Shown here piece by piece: positions 1 to 15,465 of a DNA stretch of 64,000 nt (positions are counted from its first letter, which is position 1; every line of letters begins with the position of its first letter). The notes below the pieces were generated by a model. It saw only the letters and a program-made list of their open reading frames with translations, ran no database searches and was not told the DNA's origin. Position numbers and translations under genes: made by a program. Source of the stretch: Lagopus muta (lineage: Eukaryota; Chordata; Aves; Galliformes; Phasianidae); NCBI RefSeq assembly GCF_023343835.1, contig NC_064433.1:135063957-135127956 (forward strand). The letters are read 5' to 3'.

Positions 1-1674
1 AGCACAGAAGATACAGGGGTATTTCAAGAGATTTAAGAGCGACTCCACTTTTCTTGGTTCACAGGCTCTTTGTTCTGATGCTCTGGTACAAACACTCAAT
101 AAGCAGTCAAATTGAGACCTCAGAAAGAAATGCCAGTTGAAAGTCCCCCTAAAAAACAGTTTTCTTGCATCCAAAAAGACGGCTTAAGTATTCATTCAAA
201 TAGTCTGTTCAAAAACTTCACGTAACGCAAGTAGAGATGTTCACAAGTAGCTATGCCACAAAGCAGGTATTTGACTTGAATCAGTTCCAATCAGTTCAAG
301 ACATTTGCTAAAAGAATCCCCAGCTACTAGTGTGGCATGAAGCTTATATTTAGATTCATAGATGCAGTACGTGACACCTTATTCTGTTTAGAAGAATTAG
401 AATCCCAGAGCCAGCTTTAAAACCGAGATTCATCTGTTGATAAAAATGAATCAACGGGGTGGACAATTTACATTATTTTTGAGGGTGAATATTTTAAAAA
501 GTATTTCTCCTACTGTAATTTGGCAGTTGCAGGACAGATTGACAGGAAAGGCTGGAGAAAATAAATGACTTTTCCATTTAGCACTGCTCTGAGGAAAATA
601 ACCATAACTATTTAGTTAGCACTAGCTCATCAAGCCATGTATGCCTGCAGCCTGGAAACTTGGACACACACCCTTCACTTGTGATCCGTAAGCTCTTTGT
701 ATAAATTTGTTCTTGGGCTCCACCTGTCTTCTCTTCTGGTTGCTCATTACAGCAGAAGTGGGGGGTCTTGGCACACTAGACTTCCACAACACCTGGCACA
801 AATTCTGGGGTTTCCTCTGGGAAGAAACAAAGGTACAGCTGTGTCAGGCACCTAAAGCTGAGCAGTGCACCCACATTCTATAATGTTGATTTTTGCTTGG
901 AGAAACAACCGTGTTGATGTTCCAGCCTGAGACATGCGAACACATTTCTACCCATTTATATCAAGCAATGCTGCCTGCATTAATATTGTTCATACTGAGC
1001 CTGTTAGCAGAGTGGAGCCTGCAGACAAATGGGAATCAGATATTAACATGCTATGTTTGAAAGTAAGCAAGTTCCATCATTTCATACATAAAAAGGGCAC
1101 CAAAGCCTGGAACTATTTATTACAAGTTTATGTTTTCTCCCTGTGGCTCTAGAGCAAATCTCATTTACAACTGGGAATGTGTTATCTTGCATGGTGAATA
1201 CCTGACCTGCTATTTCTACAAAGTAATTTCCAGAAACAATGCCAAAAGCATGTACTGCCTCTGACAGGGTGACAGTGCAGCATCTCATATGCATATGTTC
1301 TTAGTAAAGGTATTTGAAAAAGCCAGAGGAGTCCAATTCAAATTTATCACCCAATTATGCATGCTCATGACAATAAGGTTGTTTATTAATTGGACTGTGA
1401 CCTAATACAGTGAAGGGCTTGGCCAGAGTTATATAAACCATGGGCTTCAACACCTTCTCTAACAGGAAACTCTGCTGAAAGGAGAATACTTAAAGAAATT
1501 GCCTCAGAGTTATGGTGATGGAGCATAAGTGCCTTACTGATACAGACTGCATTTATGTACTCAGATTAAGTGCTTTGCTCAATCAAATACTTTTCATTTC
1601 ATGTTTACAATTAAAATTTCCCTTAGTATTTGTTTAGCTATTACATAAACACAACTTAAGCAAGACTTTGTCTA
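1..1674. other. intergenic, no gene recognised
   Basis: AT-rich single-copy-looking DNA. Short open frames here have no recognisable family sequence and no paired splice sites. The only suggestive signal is a TATA-like box at 1430–1437, listed separately. Confidence 0.6.
1430..1437 (+). promoter_or_regulatory. TATA-box-like sequence (isolated)
   Basis: The octamer tatataaa lies about 45 bp downstream of gtttattaattgg (1381–1393), which resembles an HNF1 site. Together they look like a liver or gut-type promoter, but no first exon or splice donor can be shown downstream. It could be a distal SULT1C promoter or chance. Confidence 0.2.
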
Positions 1675-1965
1675 ATGCAGCCAAGAATATCATTGATCTT
1701 CTTTGTGGTGATAGCACAGTGCTGCCTCATGTCCCATTTAGTGTCCACCAGAAACCCTCAGGTCCTTCCCTATAGAGCTGCTTTCCAGCTGGGTGGCCCT
1801 CAGTGTGTGATAGTGCTTGGAGTTTTCATGCCCATGTGCAAGACCCTGCACTTCTTGTTTAATTTCATGACAATCCTATCAACCCACCTCTCCAGCCTGC
1901 CAAGGTCCTTGTGCACAGCAGTACAGTTCACTCTGGTGAATCAGCCACTCCCTCAATTTCATTTT
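1675..1965 (-). mobile_element. CR1 LINE fragment, internal (old)
   Basis: The minus strand matches the CR1 reverse-transcriptase region. On the + strand the recognisable reversed blocks are 'caggtccttccc', 'gagctgctttccagctgggt', 'aagaccctgcacttcttg' and 'ccagcctgccaaggtccttg'. Many substitutions and indels and a missing 3' end mark it as an ancient truncated copy. Confidence 0.65.
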
Positions 1966-4900
1966 AACTCTTCATATTTGTGTTTATCTCTAGCTGAGTT
2001 CCACAACACCAAAGCTTTCATTGCTTGAAGTTGCTCACCAACTTCAGTCACATCCATTTTATTCAGTCAATGAGATGTGAGTAGGAGCAATCAGCTTTAA
2101 AATTCCAAAAGCCTGAAACTGTGCAGCATGTTCTTTTGGTTTTTTTCAGAGAATGCATGTTTCTGGATGACTAAGAGAGCTGCGCATCTAAAGATTTCAA
2201 TACGTAACATTGTTAAAATGATTTTAACATCTTTCAGAATGAAGTCTGTGTTTTGTCCAGCAGAGGGAGACCAGGGTTTTACGTAAATATATTATTTTCC
2301 TTTTGTGTTTTTAACTCAAATGTATCAAATGTAGATTTTTAAATGATTTTATTTTTTAAGACATGGTTTTCTAGATCATATAGGCAGGTAAATTTAGGGG
2401 AAAAAAAAACTGATGAACATCATATTTAAAACCTTGTAGCGCTGGATACTAATGCAGGATTTGCAGACTTCATCCCACCTTCAAGTGTAGTGCTCTATAA
2501 ATAACAGAAAACAACTTTTTTCTTTTTTTTCTAACATGATTTCAAAGTCCTACTGTGATTCCCGTTAAATTTAAAACGCAAAGGATTCAAATCCTACATT
2601 AAAAAATAGAACAAAAGCAGCCCTCTTTGTCTTTAAACTGTTTGAGAACTATTCGTGCCCATAGCCCGAAATGGATTTCTTATCCAAGACACATTTTCCT
2701 GTCAGATGTTTTTAAAATCTGATGTAATACAGTCAATGAGTTGTTCAGTTACCTGCATTACTTCATATGCTCTGTCTTTACATATGTATGATCCCCAAAA
2801 CACTCATTGCAAGGACAGTACGGTAAAAGGAGCTACTACAGAAATAATAGGGTGTACATTATTTAATGAAAGAAATCAAGTCATGGAGACATCTTATTGT
2901 CTACAATAAGATCTGCTTGTTCTACTTCAATAAGATCATTAGTTCTACAAATTATTATTAAAATGAAAGCTTCAGATAGAAACTGAAAACATATTTAATT
3001 TTATAGACGATCCGTTTTCCTTTTTTTTTTCCTATCTACAAAACCTATACCATAACTGCTATTTTTAGTTGGAGAAAAAGAAGAGATTTTAAAGGAAACT
3101 TCACTGGAAGAACAGCAAAAAAATACAATGGACTCAACCTCTGGAGAGCTAAGAAAAACGATATCTTTAATCATCTACTTTTACTCCTTTCAGATGTTCT
3201 AGTCATTAATATATAAATGTCTCTGCTCATATTAAGTGATACTAATGTCAAGAGCAGCACAATGCAGGTGTGGAATGCCATGAAGCATATCAGCAGCATG
3301 TACTAACGGGGTCATGGGTCAGTCAAATAGATATAGGCCTCCAGGCATTTCTGCTTTTCAGTTCACATTCAGCTAAAATTGGAAGAAACTGTGTTAATTC
3401 TATGCTACTGGATATAAGAATGTAAGAAAACAGGGTAAATGTTCCATTATCCCCGAAACAACTCCAGTGACAGTGTGCCAAAAGGAAGGTGAATCCTCAG
3501 ACCAAGGAAAAGTGGAGGCAGTCCAGCTCTGTGAGCAATCACTGAAGGAAGTTGGCTGTGCTGTGCAATCGTATTCCTGAATCTCTCTGTGGCTGTTCCA
3601 CATGCTGAAAAGAGAATTTTACCTAGAACCAAGTGAGAGATTCATACACATTTAACCCATGATAATGAATGAGAACTTGTTGACTTACCATATGTAGATA
3701 AAAGAAGGCAGATGAAGACAAAACTAAGATAAATGTGTCTCTCCTCTTCTTCTGTGCTCCCTTTAAAGGCTATTACAGATTTCTGGGCTTTCTGAAAGGC
3801 CAGTGACTACAAAAACTAATGTGAACTGCCCCAACTCATTCACTATACCACAATGGCAAGAACAGTTCCAAAGACAGCCCAACATACCCCTCATTCACTG
3901 TTACCTGTGAACCACCCTGCAGCCTCCTCCCATTACCATTTCTGATGAAGAGCCTGCAGCTTTCCATTCCTAGGTAAAGATCTAAGCACTCTTAGCCAGG
4001 CTAAAATAAAATAAAATAAATCCAGTGCATTTAACAGGGGTAACATCTGCCAGCTGTTTGCATTCTGGACGAGGCCAATGTAAACCTGGAAGAAGCTCTT
4101 CACAGACAGGGCCTGGTATCTTTTTGGAATGGCCCAGTAAAGCCATGATCCTAATATAAAACACTATCCCTGGTCTCTCTTTTCTTTTCTCCCAGCTCCC
4201 TCCTCCACCACATGATTAATCTATTACCCATTGGTTACTTTGAAAATAGTTTTAAAGCTGCAGGTAAAGATTTTTGACCTAATTTGAGCTTATCTGGCAC
4301 AGTGCGGTGTTCATAGGCTTCAGATTCACAGCTGCAATAAAGGAGAACCACTTGATAAGGAGCTCTTGGGCTTTTCTTTGTTCAAGCAGCCAATTCAGCA
4401 GATTTACTTTGGAGATTACTTCATGATCAAGATAGCTGCATAACTAGAAAAGGCACGAACACCATTTCAAACTAACAAATGAGTGCTCAGATAAAGGTGT
4501 GAGAAAGACAAGCAAAATTGGCATGGGCTTCTATAGAGGAAAGGAGCAGGATTACAAAACTTGAGAATGATAGCCATAAAAAAAATAGAGTGAGAAACAG
4601 AAAAAGAAGCATTAGACCTTAACTGCATATTCTGTGTTTGTTCTGTCTTGCCTGTTAGTTCTGGTGCAGTCAACCTTGAGAACGAAAGCAGTGTGTCAGA
4701 GACAGAAAATAATGAAATAGTTATCTGAAAGCCAATCAGGAAGGTTTTTTTTGGTTTCTTTGTTTTTTTCCCGATACTTTGGAAAACTTTCCTGAAATTC
4801 TACAGAGAATGCTGCCAATTCATTACCTCCTCCAGATCCTCAGTGGGAACTCACAAACTTTACACTATGATTTGCATTGGAAAACTCATCACCTTTTCCT

Positions 4901-5065
4901 CTCTTTCCCTTACTCTCTCACATTTGCACATCTGCCCAACTTGCCTCATTCTGTTTGCACAGCCCAGCACTCACCTTCACCCCCCTCCCTTGTTTTTTTT
5001 AAGTCTTCACCTGCATAGCTTTGCCATGTACTGTCCTGTACTAGGAGCCTATGCAAAACCTTACA
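1966..5065. other. intergenic, no gene recognised
   Basis: No convincing gene or RNA found. It holds short A/T tracts and an ataaa-type simple repeat near 4003–4020. A minus-strand open stretch at 3400–3632 lies behind an acceptor-like ttttcag but has no identifiable homology and is not called. Confidence 0.55.
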
Positions 5066-5600
5066 TTGAATACGTCAGCTGCACCAGCAAACAGCTAAAC
5101 ACCACACAGCCTTTCACCTCACTCCCTAGTGCCAGAAGGTTGGGGAGATAATAGGTTGAGATAAAAACTATTTACTAAGAGAGAAATAACAGCAACAATT
5201 ATTATATATACATATATTTGCAAAACAACTGATACACAAAGCAATTGCTCACCACTTGCCAACCAATGTCCTGACAGTCCCTGAGCAGCAGCTATCCCCC
5301 TGGCCAACCTCCCTCAGATTTATAGTTTTTTTCATATGATGTCATATGGTATGGAATATCCCTTTGGCCCATTCAGATCATCTGTCCTGATTCTGTCCCC
5401 TCCCAGCTCCTTGTGTCCCCCCAGCCCTCTTGATGGCAGGGCAGTACAAGAAGCTGAAACATCCTTGATTCTGTACAGTACTGCTCAGCAACAACTAAAC
5501 ATCGGTGTATTCTCAATATTGTTTCTCTTTAAAGCAAAAACACACCATCATACAAGACACTATGAAGAAAATCAACTCTGTCCCAGCTGAAACCAGGACA
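5066..5600 (-). mobile_element. solo LTR of an avian endogenous retrovirus
   Basis: Read on the minus strand it starts with tgtcctggtttcagctggg, the familiar TG start of a common bird ERV LTR. It continues with the expected landmarks: the gggatattccataccatatg block before a TATA-like tataaat, the ctgctgctcagggac region, and a statement-end block agggagtgaggtgaaaggct. The left boundary is placed where similarity fades. No gag, pol or env sequence flanks it, so it looks like a solo LTR left by recombination. Target-site duplications could not be fixed because the left end is diverged. Confidence 0.7.
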
Positions 5601-5603
5601 GTT

Positions 5604-6128
5604 TTTATGATAAATTCCTTCTCAAAGTGATTGAGAAGCCAATAATGAGATGTGCTTTGCTGGTCCTCATTCTCATGAACAAGAGGCTGTTAAGGAAAAT
5701 GAAGTTCAAGAGCAGCCTTTGCTGCAGAGACTGTGAAAGTTTACAATCCTTAAGGCTGTGAGGAGGCCACACAGCAAATTCACTATCTTGGACCTCAGGA
5801 TAGTAGATTTTGTCCTCTCCTGGGTTGTGCTTGCTAGAGTACAATAGGATAAAGCCCAGGAAAAGAAAAGGGGCCCCATTTTTTAAATGGGAAAATAGGA
5901 AGACCTGGGAAACTACACACCAGTCAATCTCATCTCTGTGACTGGGAAGATCATGGGGTAGTCACCTGGAAACTCCACTAAGGCATATGGAAAACAAATA
6001 AGTGATTGGTGACAACCAACATGGCATCACTACTAATGGCAAGTCATACTTGACAAATGTGATGGTCTTCTGCAATGCAGTTACAGCACTGGTAGTTAAG
6101 GGAAGAGCAATTGACATCATCTACCTGG
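5604..6128 (+). mobile_element. outer CR1 LINE, 5' part (interrupted)
   Basis: This is CR1 coding-region sequence with many stops. Recognisable blocks include agcagcctttgctgcagaga, 'tgggaagatcatgggg', 'gacaaccaacatggcatcac' and 'ggaagagcaattgacatcat'. The match breaks off at ctacctgg (6121–6128) and resumes at 6810 with the next part of the same CR1 region, so the intervening DNA is an insertion. Confidence 0.75.
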
Positions 6129-6809
6129 CTAGAATACTGTAGAGGAAATGCACCTGAGGGTATAGGTTGACACTTGGCTGAAGATGAACCTTCAGTGTGT
6201 CCAGCCAAGAAGACCAAAGGCATCCTGGCTTGTATCAGAAATAGTGTTGCCAGCAGGAGCAGGGAAGTGATCATCTCCCTGTTCTTCGCCCTAGTGAGGC
6301 TACAGCTCAGGTACTGTGTTCAGTTTTGGGCCCCTCACTACAAGAAAGACATCGAAGTCTTGGAGTGTGTCAACAAAGAAGGTCAACAAAACTGGTGAGG
6401 GGTCTGGAGCACAAGTCTTATGAAGAGTGGCTGAGGGATCTGAGTTTGTTTAGTGTGGAGAAGAGGAGGCTCAGAGACGACCTTTTCACTCTCTACAACA
6501 TCCTGAAAGGAAGTTGTAGTGAGATGGAGGTCAGCCTATTCTTCCATGTAACTAGAAATAGGACTAGAGGGAATGGCCTCAAGTTGCACGAGAGGACATT
6601 CAGGTTGGACATTAGGAAATACTTATTCTCCAAGAGAGTGGTCTGGAACTGGTGCAGGCTGCTCAGGAAGGTGGTGGAGTCATCATCCCTGGAGGTGTTC
6701 AATAAACATTTAGATGTTGTATTGAGATATATGGCTTCGTGGGAAATATTGGTGATATGTAGCTGGTTGAACTGGATTCTCTTAGATGTCTTTTCCAACC
6801 TTGGTGATA
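6129..6809 (+). mobile_element. CR1 LINE inserted within another CR1
   Basis: This is the 3' portion of a second CR1 in the same orientation. Landmarks are 'ggcatcctggcttgtatcag', 'gttcagttttgggcccctca', 'gtctggagcacaagtcttat', 'gggaatggcctcaagttgca' and the terminal 'gatgtcttttccaacc'. The usual terminal attctatg octamers are lost. It carries broken frames of the ORF2 C-terminus (e.g. 6326–6907) and is not functional. The octamer ctacctgg flanks it on both sides. Confidence 0.8.
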
Positions 6810-7712
6810 CTACCTGGACTTGTACAAAGCATTTAACACTTATACTGCATGACACCCTTGTCTCTAAACTTCAGAGATATGGATCTGGTGGGTGGACCAC
6901 TCCATAGATGAAGAATTAGCTGGACTACTGCATTAACAGTCAATGGCTTAATGTCCATGTGGAAACCACTGACAAATGGTATTTTTCAGGGGGTGGCATT
7001 GTGGCCAATGCTACTTAATATATTTGTGGACAGTGAGATTGAATGTACCCTCAGCCAGTTTGCATATGACATCAAGCTGTGTGTGGTGCAGTCAACACAT
7101 TAGAGGGGAAGGGATGTCATCCAGAGAGACCTTGACAGGTTTGAGAGGTGGGCCCACACAAATCTCATGCTGTTCAACAATGTCAAGTGCAAGGTCCTGC
7201 GACTGGATCAGGGCAATCCCAAACGCAAATACAGGCTGAATGGGAAATGGATGAAGTACAGTCTTCTTTGGGAGTAGTAGTAGATGAAAAGCTGAACATG
7301 AGACAGCAATTTGTGCATGCAGCCCAGAAGACAGGCTGGGGGAGCTGAGGTTTTCAAGCCTGGAGAAGGGTTTCGGGAGACCTCATTGTAGCCTTTAAAA
7401 ATTTAAAAGGGCCTACAGGAAAAATGGGAAGGGACTCTATATCAGGAAGTAGAGTGACAGAACAAGATATAATGGCTTTAAAATAAAAAGGGGTGGACTT
7501 TGATTATATAAGAAATTCTTAATGATGAGGCATTGGCACAGGTTGCCCAGAGAAGGAATGGATGACCCATCCCTAGAAGTGTTCAAGGCCAGGTTGCATG
7601 GGCCTTTGAGCAAACTGATCTACTAGAAGGTGTCTCTGCTCATGGAAAGGGGTTGAACTAGATGGTCTTTAATGTCCCTTTCAACCCACACCGTTCTATG
7701 ACTCTATGTATC
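6810..7712 (+). mobile_element. outer CR1 LINE, 3' part
   Basis: Continuation of the CR1 that begins at 5604. It covers the end of the reverse-transcriptase domain ('cctggacttgtacaaagcat', 'gagatatggatctggtgggt', 'tttgcatatgacatcaagct') through the 3' UTR to the terminal 'aacccacaccgttctatgac' and tctatg. The frame is broken by stops and frameshifts. Confidence 0.8.
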
Positions 7713-8699
7713 AGTGATCTTGAACAGTTCATGTCAGCTCTCTTGGGCTTTGTACAAAAGCCCACGTTACTAACATAACATATAACCTGTAAAATTTCTG
7801 GGAAATGTAAACTGCATGTGGATCAAGGGGTAGAATGCTGATTAGCCCTCCATAAAAGATTGTGCAAGGATGGTCACATCCTCATTTGATTTGCATGCAT
7901 TAAATATCTTTTAAAATGGAAACAGAAATAAAGCTATTTCAGATACAAATCTTGCCAGGCCATCCAAAGAACAACCAAACAGGAGTTTTGAGGACGCAGA
8001 GTGACTGCGTACCTTCAGTGGAAAATAGAAGCAGGACCAGACAGCAGTGCTGTGTATTCATAATTTTGCTTATGAATACAATCCATCCAAACTTTCTTGA
8101 GTTCAGCTGAAGCGACCTACATTTTGCCTCAGGAAAAGAATAACTTCTTCTGATGCATTCAAACATCTGACTGCAATATTTGAGAATTAATATAAAAGTG
8201 TCATTATTCGACTTTTGTCAGCCAGTGTTACTGTGCTGTTTGTGACTCATGTAGGGCACATCATTATCTCTCCCAGCACCTCATACAGAGTTAGGCAGAA
8301 ACTTAGATTTTAGAAAGAAACATTACCTCACGTGTGGGGATACCAAACCCTGCAATGCCATACTAGTTGAGCAGTGAGCCTGTTAGAAAGTAGTCCAAAG
8401 CAAAAATGGCTAGCCCCATCAATAAAACATATCCTTGGACTTCCATTAAATGAGCATAGTACCAAATATCATGAAAATGAAACCAATTAATCCAGTCCCA
8501 TGGATCTTAGGTGTTAACAGCAAATAAACTGTTCTGGCAACTTAGACTAATATTAGAAAGAAAATGTATCATTTCATGACTATTGACAACAATACAAATT
8601 AAAATAATCTGCCTGGAGGTAGTAGCCAACATCCAAGGTTGTTTTCAGCAAAGAATCGTACTTCAGATGAGAATTCAAAGTAGTTTTCCATGACAGGAT
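7713..8699. other. intergenic, upstream of SULT1C
   Basis: No gene or mobile element recognised; AT-rich sequence. Confidence 0.5.
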
Positions 8700-8902
8700 T
8701 AAAAAGGAGTTAATTAACCAAGCCAGAAAAACTCTTCAGCTATTGGCTGCTGCTGTATTTCCTCCCTTGCTCTCATCACACTCATAGGAGGGATAGAAAT
8801 TCCAGCCAAGCTTTCATTCTACATCTGTCTGAAGATCTGGGCAGTTACACTGTCACTGATATGACCTATGGCTGAAGACATTCAAGCATGAAAACTTCTC
8901 TT
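8700..8902 (+). promoter_or_regulatory. candidate SULT1C promoter and non-coding first exon
   Basis: The stretch holds gttaattaac (8709–8718, HNF1-like) and an inverted CCAAT box, attgg (8742–8746). About 160 bp further on is a strong splice donor, CTT|gtaagt, at 8903. There is no clear TATA box. SULT1 genes commonly have non-coding leader exons, and this donor is about 960 bp upstream of the first coding exon. The start of transcription is unknown. Short ATG-initiated frames in the last 60 bp would be upstream ORFs if transcribed. Inference only. Confidence 0.3.
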
Positions 8903-9304
8903 GTAAGTTTTTTTTGTCTTTTTTTTTTTAATTTCTTGACTCAGAGCTCAGTCACCAACCAACTTCTTGCTCTGTTCAACAGAATCTGTGTGAAAACAGA
9001 TGTGAGTAAATATGGAAACAAACGGAAATATTTTGACAGTGTTTGCTGTTGAAATTGAAATCAGTCTTTTATCCTTTCTAACTCATATTTGTAATTGAGG
9101 TTATTTCTGTAGCCTCCCCGAATGCAGAAATTTCCACCAATCAGATTCTGGAACTTTGAATTTTATGGCTAGAATATTCCTCAAAAGGAATACATAAATC
9201 TGTAACTACTTTTTGTAAAGCTGTAGGATGGGCAGCGGATTCAACTGGGTTGATTTAAATAATTAATGTGTAACAGACTTTAGTTAATCATCTATCTGTT
9301 TCAG

Positions 9305-9405
9305 GTTATCTATCGGTAAAAAAATCCAGTATTCAGCAAAAAGCCCTAAAAGCGAAAAGCTGCAAGGACGAAACACAGACCAGACAAGTTCTGCACATAT
9401 TTATC
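9305..9405 (+). other. candidate second 5'-UTR exon of SULT1C
   Basis: A 101-bp stretch is bounded by an acceptor (ctgtttcag, ending 9304) and a good donor (gtgagt at 9406). It contains no ATG on the + strand, as expected of leader sequence. It lies between the candidate first exon and the coding exon acceptor at 9861. Needs transcript support. Confidence 0.3.
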
Positions 9406-9867
9406 GTGAGTATCAGGCCCAAGGGGTGTTGTCAGGAGAGTCTGTTTATTTTCTTTCAGAACAAAAGGTTGGGTCCTATGTGCTGACTTCAGTGGGAGCT
9501 TTTAGGCTCTATTGTCTTTTGAATCACATCCCTGATTAGTTTTTCTTGCCTTTCAAATGTCACAATTACAGTCAGTGTTTTACATCAATATGTTTTCTAA
9601 AATGCCTAAAGATGGAAATAATGTTTGGGGTTTTTTAATCTCTTCTTGTATCTGAGTAAATGGAGTGGTTTTTAAAGATGCTGAGAGTTGCCAACAGCAA
9701 CATGCCAAGCATTTCTTCAAATTACATCCAGGAGCATAAATATGGACTCAGATAGCTTGAAACACAGGCAAGTAAATCAGAGGATATGGAAAGGGACCTT
9801 GAGGTTGGGTGAGTCAATTTGGCAAACATGTCAATTTCCAAGCCTTTCATTCCTCACGCAGGACAAA

Positions 9868-14483
<4,616 letters not shown>

Positions 14484-14901
14484 ATATTAGCAACAGAAGT
14501 TATTTTTACAATCTATCAGCATTTTCCTTTTTCCATATTTTGCTTTTCCTTCACAAAATGCCTTTCAAAATCTTTCACACACTACTGATTATTCATTATG
14601 ATGAGATTGTTCAAACTATGTGGAATGTAGATTTGCCTCCCTGAATAAAATGCTCCTTCCCTGATTATTTGCCATTCAACCCTTCCACAGTAACTTTTAG
14701 CATTAACTGAATTATTTCAGATATTTTGGGTTTCTGTCTTTGTTAAACTGGAGTTGATATCACTGGCATTTTCAAATCAGAAATTAGGAAACGAACAGGA
14801 AAAAAAGCTGTGGGCATTATAATATGCTATTCCCACATTGTATAAATGTTAATTGATAAATGAACAACAATAAAGAATTTTAAATGTTGGTCAAGAATAA
14901 A
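14484..14901 (+). terminator. SULT1C: SULT1C 3' UTR with polyadenylation signals
   Basis: Sequence after the stop codon contains three AATAAA hexamers at 14644–14649, 14869–14874 and 14896–14901. The first gives a UTR of about 180 nt, typical for a SULT gene; the later pair could give a longer form. The cleavage site actually used cannot be seen. Confidence 0.6.
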
Positions 14902-15039
14902 CAAAGCAAGAGAAGTGCACCAAGTAGAATCATTTTATTTTTTTCTTGTTTTAAGCCAGGCATCATAAATGCCATTGAGATGAAAGCAGCATTTCGAAAG
15001 ACATCAAACACCCATTATCTGATGAAATTTGTTACAGGG

Positions 15040-15465
15040 CTATAGAGAGGTACTCATCTTCAATCCAGCTGTGAAGGTTGTAGATACTAATGCATCAAGA
15101 CAAGAAGGTTTTGCCATTGTTGCCTTTTTGAAATGAATAGCACCAACTTCTGCAGACCTCTGCAGAAAATCCTGAAAGTTCATATGAAGCAGGTCAAGAG
15201 TCAGTGCTGACAATATTTGTCCCTTCTCCACCTTCATAAATGTGTCCATCAGACTTATCACATTATCACCTACTCCTTTTCTATGCTCTTCCCTTGTTGA
15301 CTAAATATAAAACCAGCTCAATTAGAACCTTTAGTTGCACTAAGGTTTGCTCAATATTATCAAATAATGCTTTAGCATTAGCACCAGAACTATAGACATT
15401 TCTTCAGTTGGTAGGAAATTAGTCAAAATAATCCATTGCCCTTTTAATCACAGACAACTATTACC
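15040..15465 (-). pseudogene. decayed coding-like segment, unidentified
   Basis: The minus strand reads as a plausible helical protein across 15297–15040. It includes NVISLMDTFMKVEKG, QILSALTLDLLHMNFQDFLQ and RSAEVGAIHFKKATMA, with stops at both ends. A +1-type frame change near 15290 links it upstream to ANAKALFDNIEQTLVQLKVL and IELVLYLV, and two in-frame stops further up interrupt LSVIKRAMDYFD. No splice sites bound the pieces. This pattern suits a retro- or relic pseudogene. I do not recognise the parent family. Confidence 0.35.

Noticed and set aside
3400-3632. Overlapping minus-strand frames behind an acceptor-like ttttcag
   Set aside because: Two frames of 61 and 67 codons overlap, neither with family similarity I can name, and no donor or neighbouring exon follows.
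6326-6907. Plus-strand 193-codon open frame
   Set aside because: It is a CR1 ORF2/3' UTR relic that crosses the junction of two nested elements, not a gene.
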